This document shows, in pieces, positions 1 to 4,842 of a stretch of DNA of 5,760 nucleotides (the first letter of the stretch is position 1; each line of letters begins with the position of its first letter). The DNA comes from Desulfobulbaceae bacterium (GTDB lineage Bacteria; Desulfobacterota; Desulfobulbia; Desulfobulbales; Desulfocapsaceae). Location: contig JAUVON010000195.1 of NCBI GenBank assembly GCA_030599175.1, positions 1-5,760 of the forward strand. Reading direction: 5' to 3'. Under the pieces are notes generated by a model. It worked only from the letters and a program-made list of their open reading frames with translations. It was not told the origin of the DNA and did not search any database. The translations under genes and the position numbers were made by a program.

Positions 1-84
1 AAACCTGTCCATCTCTGCAAAAAAGGCGGGCAGGCTCTCCTCTTCATTAAATACAGGTACTATGATAGTGAGCTCATTGTCCAT
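1..84 (-). CDS. Family 2 glycosyltransferase, N-terminal fragment (cut by window edge)
   Basis: Reading the minus strand from the ATG at 84 down to base 1 gives 28 codons, beginning MDNELTIIVPVFNEEESL. The stretch TIIVPVFNEEESL is the classic first beta strand and nucleotide-binding start of GT-A family 2 enzymes, especially the DPM1-like (dolichol/polyprenyl-phosphate sugar transferase) branch, which usually begins just this close to the N-terminus. Such enzymes move a sugar from a nucleotide sugar to a lipid or glycan acceptor at the inner face of the cytoplasmic membrane. The catalytic DXD region lies outside the window, so the donor cannot be named. The frame stays open upstream to a stop at 235-237. 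No good Shine-Dalgarno precedes the ATG and a TTG at 121-123 is an alternative start, but the family motif sits where expected for ATG-84. The gene is divergent from the peptidase gene. Confidence 0.85.
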   Translation of the reverse strand, partial: MDNELTIIVPVFNEEESLPAFFAEMDRF

Positions 85-269
85 GGGGTACTTAGTTATC
101 TCTAGTTTTGTATAAAGTTCCAACCCTGTATCGTTAACAGAGAACAGAGGCAAACTCAAGTGATTTTGTCCTCGGCCTGGGTCACATAACCGGCCGGTAA
201 ACTGAATGTTTGAATGGGGATATTCTTTGGCTGATCAGTTTTTGACTGCCGGTGCACTGGATTAATCGA

Positions 270-298
270 TTGACAAGTTATCGGCATGCAGGTAATTT
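270..298 (+). promoter_or_regulatory. Possible sigma-70-type promoter for the peptidase gene (weak)
   Basis: A perfect -35 hexamer TTGACA (270-275) is followed after exactly 17 bp by TAATTT (293-298), which matches the -10 consensus at only three of six positions. A better -10-like TATAGT (317-322) lies further down but has no -35 at the right distance. One of the two may drive the peptidase gene. The hexamer and spacing are seen; function is inferred. Confidence 0.3.
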
Positions 299-369
299 CT
301 TTTATTGTCAGGAGGCTATAGTAGATTATCCCTTCATGGACAGTGACCCGGATAGTGGTTTAATATAAT

Positions 370-374
370 AAGGA
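370..374 (+). promoter_or_regulatory. Ribosome binding site AAGGA deciding a TTG start
   Basis: AAGGA ends 9 bp before the TTG at 384-386. The reading frame has a TAA stop at 369-371, and the first in-frame ATG would be residue 50, after the export signal. The binding site together with the intact twin-arginine signal right after TTG fixes this unusual start. Confidence 0.75.
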
Positions 375-383
375 ACCAATAGT

Positions 384-1274
384 TTGAAGAGAAGAACTTT
401 CCTGAAATTTGCAGCTCTTGCCGCTGTCTTGAACCCGATTGAAATTCTAGCTGCTGCTTCAGGTAATCATATTGGAAAAGGGAAAACGCAGCTCCGTCAG
501 TTGAAAGTTCATCCCCTCGAACTACCGGCTATGTCTCCCCCTGTCACGAAAGATGCACATGTCAAGGATTATCTGACCAAAGTCCGTCATCCAAATACTC
601 CTCATAAAGACGATATCATATTAGAGCCGGATCAGTTTCAGTTGCTGATGTCGGTGGTGGAGAGATTTGATAAGATTCAAACCCATGCTGGGCATGGGAA
701 TTTTTGTGTTCTCGGGTTTGAGGATGCACTTCTTCTCGGCAAGTACCATCCGGAGATTGGAAGTTTTACACCAAAGGAACTGGATTTTCTGGAAATCATC
801 TATCACCAGGATGCACGGGATTATGGTTTTAAAGGGGAGAAACAGCTTGTTACGTTGAATCAGACTATCAGCAGGAAGGATCTCTTTAAAGTTCCCGATA
901 GTGGCAATTATCTCTTCAAGGGAGAATCTCTGGAGAAATATAAAAGAGTCAAAAAGAATCTGGGAGCAGACCTTGTCCTGACCTCTGGAATACGGGGAAT
1001 ACCCAAACAATGCTATCTTTTTTTAAACAAGGCATACCGACATGGCGGCAACCTGTCTCTGGCTTCCCGCTCCCTGGCGCCGCCGGGTTATTCATATCAT
1101 GCGACGGGGGATTTTGACGTTGGACAGAAGGGTTTTGGTGGAGGTAATTTTTCTGAAAAATTTACCACTACACCCGTTTTCAGGATGCTTGCCAGCGAGG
1201 GGTTTGTAGAATATCGCTACAAGCGTGACAATATGCTTGGGGTGCGGTATGAGCCTTGGCATGTGAAATTGTGA
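384..1274 (+). CDS. Tat-exported M15/VanY-like peptidase (putative D,D- or L,D-carboxypeptidase)
   Basis: The 296-residue protein opens with KRRTFLKF, a good twin-arginine signal (RRxFLK), followed by a short hydrophobic stretch and a likely cleavage site around residues 23-26 (AAAS). It should therefore be exported folded to the periplasm, possibly with its metal already bound. The C-terminal third resembles M15 zinc peptidases of the VanY/DacB type that cut peptidoglycan stem peptides. It has S201-G-I-R204 (SxxR substrate motif), a YHATGDFDVG block with H239 and D245, and E290-P-W-H293 near the end, which gives the catalytic Glu and third zinc ligand. The His–Asp spacing is H-x5-D, whereas classical M15 enzymes such as VanX have H-x6-D, so this is either a subfamily variant or a changed metal site. 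Residues 75-200 do not match a domain I can name. A palindromic repeat begins at the stop codon. The family call is fairly firm; the bond cut is not known. Confidence 0.8.
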   Translation: MKRRTFLKFAALAAVLNPIEILAAASGNHIGKGKTQLRQLKVHPLELPAMSPPVTKDAHVKDYLTKVRHPNTPHKDDIILEPDQFQLLMSVVERFDKIQTHAGHGNFCVLGFEDALLLGKYHPEIGSFTPKELDFLEIIYHQDARDYGFKGEKQLVTLNQTISRKDLFKVPDSGNYLFKGESLEKYKRVKKNLGADLVLTSGIRGIPKQCYLFLNKAYRHGGNLSLASRSLAPPGYSYHATGDFDVGQKGFGGGNFSEKFTTTPVFRMLASEGFVEYRYKRDNMLGVRYEPWHVKL

Positions 1275-1398
1275 TGGTGTCGTAAAAACTCTTCATCTAC
1301 TTCGTTGCTGCAAATGTTCTATCATTACAACGTACCCTAGTACGCTGAAATAATAGAAAATTTGCGCGCCTCGCATATGAAGTTTTTTACTTAACCAT
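1274..1398. repeat. Long imperfect palindrome, MITE/REP-like element
   Basis: About 125 bp form one imperfect inverted repeat. Matching arm pieces are, from outside in: ATGGT 1274-1278 with ACCAT 1394-1398; GTAAAAAC 1282-1289 with GTTTTTTAC 1382-1390; CTTCAT 1291-1296 with ATGAAG 1377-1382; GCAAA 1310-1314 with TTTGC 1361-1365; TTCTAT 1317-1322 with ATAGAA 1353-1358; CGTAC 1331-1335 with GTACG 1340-1344. The loop is CCTA. The element begins on the last base of the peptidase stop codon. It encodes no protein. Shape and size suit a small non-autonomous mobile repeat, as found dispersed in several deltaproteobacterial genomes, and the RNA could fold at the end of the peptidase transcript. Copy number cannot be judged from one window. 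Confidence 0.75.
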
Positions 1399-1411
1399 CT
1401 AATATTTAGGG

Positions 1412-1429
1412 TTTTTGCGAGATTATCAA
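1412..1429 (+). repeat. 18-bp direct repeat, copy 1
   Basis: TTTTTGCGAGATTATCAA occurs here and again at 1652-1669, exactly 240 bp downstream. The bases flanking the two copies differ on both sides, so the identity is confined to 18 bp. This copy lies 13 bp after the palindrome and is followed by no usable start codon (TTG TGA, or GTG with a stop three codons later). Confidence 0.85.
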
Positions 1430-1651
1430 TTGTGACTTGCTAACCAATCCACCATTTCATTTCAAAAAAGTTTTATAGTCCGTTCGCTATTTTTTTCCGC
1501 CCTCCCCTTCTCTTTTCATCATGATATAGAGTACTATTGCCATATGGTTGGCTTTTAAAATTGCAACAATGAGGTAGAGTAAGTAGAATTGCTGGTTCAC
1601 CTGTAATCAGAATGGCAAGGCAGCAAGACCCATAAGGAATGTCCGAACTGT

Positions 1652-1669
1652 TTTTTGCGAGATTATCAA
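1652..1669 (+). repeat. 18-bp direct repeat, copy 2, carrying the ATPase gene's likely ribosome binding site
   Basis: This copy is identical to 1412-1429. It ends two bases before the ATG at 1672-1674, and its GAGA (1659-1662) sits 9 bp before that ATG, so the repeat itself probably supplies the Shine-Dalgarno. Two such copies 240 bp apart suggest that the sequence between them was inserted or duplicated next to the gene start. Confidence 0.8.
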
Positions 1670-1671
1670 AT

Positions 1672-3558
1672 ATGTATAGGTCACTGTATAATTTAAAGAG
1701 CAAACCATTTGAACTTGAGCCGGATCCTTCTTTTCTCTGGCTCGGTGAACGACACAAAGAAACCCTTTTCTTCCTCCGTTACGGCATACTTGACAATATG
1801 GGGTTTCTTCTTCTGGAAGGCGACAAAGGAACAGGGAAAACCACTCTTATCAACGGGTTAGCCAGGGGACTCAAAAGTGATGTGGAATGGGCTGTAATTT
1901 CCGGTTCCAGCCATGAACAACTCGATTTTTACAATGAAATCGTAACAGGATTTGGAATAGACACACAGTTTACTTCCAAGGTAGAGTTTTTTATTCAGTT
2001 CAGTCATTTTTTGCATAAGGCCCATGGCGAAAATAAAAAAGTGGTGTTGTTCGTTGATGACTGTCATTTGCTGAGTCAGGAGATCCTGGATGAGTTGCGT
2101 CTGCTTTCAAATATTGAGAAGGGTGATGCAAAACTTATAGATATATTCTTTGTCGGCCAACCGGAGTTTACTGAGATGTTGGCTGTGCCCTACAACCACT
2201 CTATTCGGCAGCAACTGGCACTTAAGGCAAAGCTTGTTCCCTTCGGCGCAAATGAGACCGGGCATTATATTCGGCACAGGCTGAAAGTCTCGGGGGCTGT
2301 GGAGGAGATTTTTACCTCTCGGGCAGTCCAGTTGATTCATGACTATTCCCAGGGAGTGGCACTGGAGATAAACGTCATCTGTGAGCGTGCTCTCCAGGCT
2401 GGCTCTGCCCAGGGCAAAAAAAATATTGATGACAAACTGGTAGAGGAATGTATTCAGGAATTGCACAATCCGGTAAAACCGGATCAGGATGATGCTGAAT
2501 CACCTTCAGTGGGGGAAAAACAGGCTGAGTTATCCGGGGAGGTTGATGATCAATCTGTCTCTGCCGCTGTTCTGAATGCAAGATCACGGAGTTGGATACC
2601 CTATACATTAGCTTTTTTGGCCTGCATCGGTTTTGGTTTCTATTTCTTTTCGCTAAAAAATGAGATCCCTGTTATTGCTGAAACTGACAGTGGTGGTATC
2701 GGGCAGGAAAATGTTGTTGCTGTAGTGCCGGAAGTGGTGGAGTCACAGGAACCAGATGTTAAGAAGGATGTTTCCATCGCTGAGCCTGAATCTTTAAATA
2801 CACCATTGAGCAGAGAACAGATTGATCCTCCGGTGGTTCAGGTAGTTGAGGCGGTCGAAACGATTGAGATCCCGGTAGCTCAGGTGGTTGAGAAGACAGA
2901 AACGGTGGAAACTCCGGGGGTTCAGGTAGTTGAGGAGACAGAAACAGTTGAGACCCCAGTGGTTCAGGTGATTGAGGGGACGGAAACGATAGAGACTCCG
3001 ATGATCCCGGTGGTTGAGAAGACGGAAACGATTGATCCTCAAGTGGTTCAGGTAATTGCGGAGACAGAAAAGGTTGAGGATGTTGCCCCGGTAATTCAGG
3101 GGGAGGTCGATGAAACTGCAGACAAAACGGTTGCTGTAGAGGAAGAGAAAAAGGAGCTCGATCAGGCTGTCGAGCAGCCTGGAATCTATAAGCCTCCTCC
3201 CTTGCCTCCCATGGAGCCGGAAAAAGTCTTTCTCGGATTACAGCCCAATACACTAAAGTTAACCCGGAAGGCAAATGTAATTTTTGCAAGATTCGTTGAG
3301 ACTCTGTTGCAGTATCCGGATGCAAAGGTGCTGGTAAAAGGCTATGTCTCTTCAGACAATGACACCCTTGAGAATATGAAATTGTCAGAGGAACGTGCTG
3401 TAAGTGTCCAGCAATTGCTGATAAAACGCGGTATGGCTGCGCTGCAGATCGAAGTTAAAGGAATGGGTATTCAGGATCCGATCGCCACTAACAGCACGAG
3501 GGCTGGAAGGCTGAAAAATCGACGCGTCGAAATCGAAGTTATTGACGACGGTGTTTGA
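1672..3558 (+). CDS. ExeA/GspA-like AAA+ ATPase fused to an OmpA-type peptidoglycan-binding domain
   Basis: This 628-residue inner-membrane protein probably couples a cytoplasmic ATPase to the cell wall, as ExeA does when assisting secretin assembly. The start MYRSLYNLKSKPFELEPDP matches the usual ExeA-family opening. An ATG 11 codons upstream (1639) is less likely because AAGGA abuts it with no spacer. Domains: AAA+ at about 1-265, with Walker A GDKGTGKTT (50-58), Walker B VVLFVDD (124-130), GQPEF (162-166) and a C-terminal lid to about 265; one membrane segment at 308-328; an acidic Val/Glu/Thr-rich periplasmic linker with six 14-residue repeats (388-471); a Pro-rich hinge (506-516); and an OmpA-like domain (about 522-624) ending in GR-x3-NRRVEI. 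Known ExeA proteins carry a different wall-binding domain. Oddities: Walker B ends DD rather than DE; the lid's usual G-x-PR-x-IN reads GVALEIN, losing the sensor-2-like Arg (Leu231); and the diaminopimelate-binding Asp of OmpA domains aligns with Ser560, while the partner Arg575 is kept. The 3' end overlaps the convergent glycosyltransferase gene. Confidence 0.88.
   Translation: MYRSLYNLKSKPFELEPDPSFLWLGERHKETLFFLRYGILDNMGFLLLEGDKGTGKTTLINGLARGLKSDVEWAVISGSSHEQLDFYNEIVTGFGIDTQFTSKVEFFIQFSHFLHKAHGENKKVVLFVDDCHLLSQEILDELRLLSNIEKGDAKLIDIFFVGQPEFTEMLAVPYNHSIRQQLALKAKLVPFGANETGHYIRHRLKVSGAVEEIFTSRAVQLIHDYSQGVALEINVICERALQAGSAQGKKNIDDKLVEECIQELHNPVKPDQDDAESPSVGEKQAELSGEVDDQSVSAAVLNARSRSWIPYTLAFLACIGFGFYFFSLKNEIPVIAETDSGGIGQENVVAVVPEVVESQEPDVKKDVSIAEPESLNTPLSREQIDPPVVQVVEAVETIEIPVAQVVEKTETVETPGVQVVEETETVETPVVQVIEGTETIETPMIPVVEKTETIDPQVVQVIAETEKVEDVAPVIQGEVDETADKTVAVEEEKKELDQAVEQPGIYKPPPLPPMEPEKVFLGLQPNTLKLTRKANVIFARFVETLLQYPDAKVLVKGYVSSDNDTLENMKLSEERAVSVQQLLIKRGMAALQIEVKGMGIQDPIATNSTRAGRLKNRRVEIEVIDDGV
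2833..3084 (+). repeat. Six tandem 42-bp units encoding a 14-residue repeat
   Basis: Within the ATPase gene, six in-frame units follow the pattern VVQVVEKTETVETP (residues 388-471 of the chosen protein). The first four are close and the last two are degenerate (MIPVVEKTETIDPQ, VVQVIAETEKVEDV). The repeat is acidic and lies between the membrane segment and the wall-binding domain, so it probably forms an extended periplasmic spacer whose length could vary between strains by gain or loss of 42-bp units. Confidence 0.85.
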
Positions 3559-4678
3559 TTCTGGAGTGCGCTGCCGCAACCATGCGTAGTTTTTCCTCCA
3601 AAAGAGTATAGTTCTGTTTCAGATCATGATGTGAACGGATGTGACTGCCACCGTTTTGCCCAAAGTTGCTTCTCAGTTCCCTATCACAAAGAAGGCGATC
3701 GATGTTTTCGGTAAAACCGGCCTGCTCATCAGCAGATGAAAGAAGACCGGTCTGGTTGTGGATGATCGCTTCGCCCCCTCCCCAGTCATTATAGGCCACC
3801 ACAGGAAGATTGCAGGACTGAGCCTCCAGGTAGACCATGCCGAGAGATTCCTCAATACCTGGAAAGGCAAATATGTCCGCTGCACTGTAGTAACGATGCA
3901 TCTCATTTCTTGGAATTTTTCCAAGGAATCTAACCTTTCCCGGGAGAAGTTCTTCAGCGCTCTTTTTAAGTTTATTACGGCATGCGCCGTCACCTCCAAT
4001 CCAGAGACAGAAATCTCTCCCCCTGTCTGTAAGTTGAGCGCAGGACTTGATAACCTGCATTATCCCCTCAGTTTTGACTCCCGGACGGAACATGGCGGCG
4101 GTCATGATGACCAATCTGTCTTCGCGGTTCCACTTCTTTCGCAAAGTGTTTCGTGATTCCGGGGAAAAGACAAAGTCATCAGGGTTAATTCCCGGCGCAA
4201 CATAAGTGAGACGATCTTCTGAAATAATTCTTTGAAGATTCTTGAAGTCTCTTTTTTTATTGGTGATGATCTGGGCGGCAGATTGGAGCACTTTCCTGTT
4301 GAGAAGAAAACCCGGCAGAGTCTTGAGTCTTTTGCGTCGTTTGGTTGAATAGATGCCCTGGAAGATGACATAGGGAGTATCGAGAGCTCTGCTGCAGGAG
4401 GAGCCGAGCAGGTCCGGTGCTTTATAATAGGAATGATAGCTCAGCCATAAATCCGGTTTTTTGTCCCGATATTTTTTAATAATCCGTCTCTTTTCAGCAA
4501 TGTATTGGGGCCAGATTTGTGGTCGGTAATAGATCCACCGGCACCGCAACCTGCTGGCAAGCTCGATGGCATATTTTTTTTCCGACAGGTGATTGAACAG
4601 TTCTGTCCCTGTCACCAGGTCTCCTGATGGGTTTTTATGTCCCATAGGCTTGAAAGGCATATAGTAGGCAATTTTCAT
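3539..4678 (-). CDS. Family 4 (GT-B) glycosyltransferase
   Basis: The 379-residue protein is a retaining GT-B glycosyltransferase of the GT4 type, which transfers a sugar from a nucleotide donor during polysaccharide or LPS assembly at the inner membrane. The N-terminal domain starts MKIAYYMPFKP and includes the Gly/Thr loop SGDLVTGTELF (18-28). The C-terminal donor-binding domain shows VAPGIN (160-165), AAMFRPGVKTEG (194-205, Lys202 at the usual phosphate-binding position), GGDG (228-231), VRFLGKIP (249-256) and an EX7E motif, E277 to E285, in FPGIEESLGMVYLEA. No membrane segment is evident. The start ATG (4676-4678) is preceded by a weak AGCGGA about 7 bp away. The last 20 bp overlap the end of the ATPase gene tail to tail, leaving no room for a separate terminator. 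Donor and acceptor cannot be told from sequence. Confidence 0.92.
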   Translation of the reverse strand: MKIAYYMPFKPMGHKNPSGDLVTGTELFNHLSEKKYAIELASRLRCRWIYYRPQIWPQYIAEKRRIIKKYRDKKPDLWLSYHSYYKAPDLLGSSCSRALDTPYVIFQGIYSTKRRKRLKTLPGFLLNRKVLQSAAQIITNKKRDFKNLQRIISEDRLTYVAPGINPDDFVFSPESRNTLRKKWNREDRLVIMTAAMFRPGVKTEGIMQVIKSCAQLTDRGRDFCLWIGGDGACRNKLKKSAEELLPGKVRFLGKIPRNEMHRYYSAADIFAFPGIEESLGMVYLEAQSCNLPVVAYNDWGGGEAIIHNQTGLLSSADEQAGFTENIDRLLCDRELRSNFGQNGGSHIRSHHDLKQNYTLLEEKLRMVAAAHSRIKHRRQ

Positions 4679-4842
4679 TTTATATCCGCTATGCGTTGAA
4701 TGGAGCTGAAGAACTCATTGCATTGTGACAGAAAACCAAATATTCTCATTTTTTTCATGCATTTTCTGATGAAGGCGCTTCTCCCGTTTGTCGGGGGCAG
4801 ATTTCTCCCTTAAACAGGATCCTCCAATAGCGGAGTGGTATC
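4679..4842. other. Divergent intergenic region between two glycosyltransferase genes
   Basis: These 164 bp must hold the start signals of both flanking genes. A small hairpin CTCCCG-TTTGT-CGGGGG (4781-4797, one wobble pair) is present without a T-run, so it is not an intrinsic terminator. It could lie in the leader of the downstream gene. I found no convincing -35/-10 pair on either strand. GGAG at 4832-4835, 7 bp before GTG-4843, is the ribosome binding site of the rightward gene. Confidence 0.55.

Larger units (their letters stand above)
85..383. other. Intergenic spacer between two divergent genes
   Basis: This 299-bp stretch separates the minus-strand glycosyltransferase from the plus-strand peptidase, so promoters for both should lie here. 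It contains a perfect 10-bp palindrome ACCGGCCGGT at 189-198, a near-palindrome CCGGTGCACTGG at 249-260, and a perfect AGGAGG at 310-315 with no gene at the right distance behind it. An 11-codon open frame (336-368, including its stop) begins with ATG, but it lies 20 bp from that AGGAGG. I see no RNA gene or terminator here. Confidence 0.6.
1275..1671. other. Repeat-rich intergenic spacer upstream of the ATPase gene
   Basis: The 397 bp between the peptidase stop and the chosen ATPase start hold the palindrome (to 1398), a first 18-bp direct repeat (1412-1429), 222 bp of AT-rich sequence with no convincing gene, and the second 18-bp repeat (1652-1669). A minus-strand open frame (1473-1757) crosses the gap into the ATPase gene, but its translation looks like no protein I recognise. 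No convincing promoter for the ATPase gene was found. Confidence 0.6.

Noticed and set aside
1549..1565. Sigma-54-like -24/-12 element (TTGGC…TTGCA)
   Set aside because: There are 11 bases between GG and GC where the consensus needs 10; this spacing is rarely tolerated.
1639..1671. Upstream ATG start for the ATPase gene, adding 11 residues
   Set aside because: AAGGA touches this ATG with no spacer, the added residues are mostly encoded by the 18-bp repeat, and ExeA-family proteins typically begin at the MY…LKxKPF motif given by ATG-1672.
1473..1757. 94-codon open frame on the minus strand, considered as a transposase remnant
   Set aside because: No recognisable transposase motif, and it runs opposite into the well-supported ATPase start.
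2833..3084. Regular repeats considered as a CRISPR array
   Set aside because: The 42-bp units are contiguous, in frame and lack unique spacers; they encode a protein repeat.
2759..3325. 188-codon minus-strand open frame rich in Pro, Ser and Leu
   Set aside because: It mirrors the repeat linker on the opposite strand; its repetitive low-complexity translation is a by-product of the 42-bp repeats.
4781..4797. Hairpin considered as an intrinsic terminator
   Set aside because: Short stem with a wobble pair and no T-run on either side; also placed upstream of genes on both strands rather than downstream.
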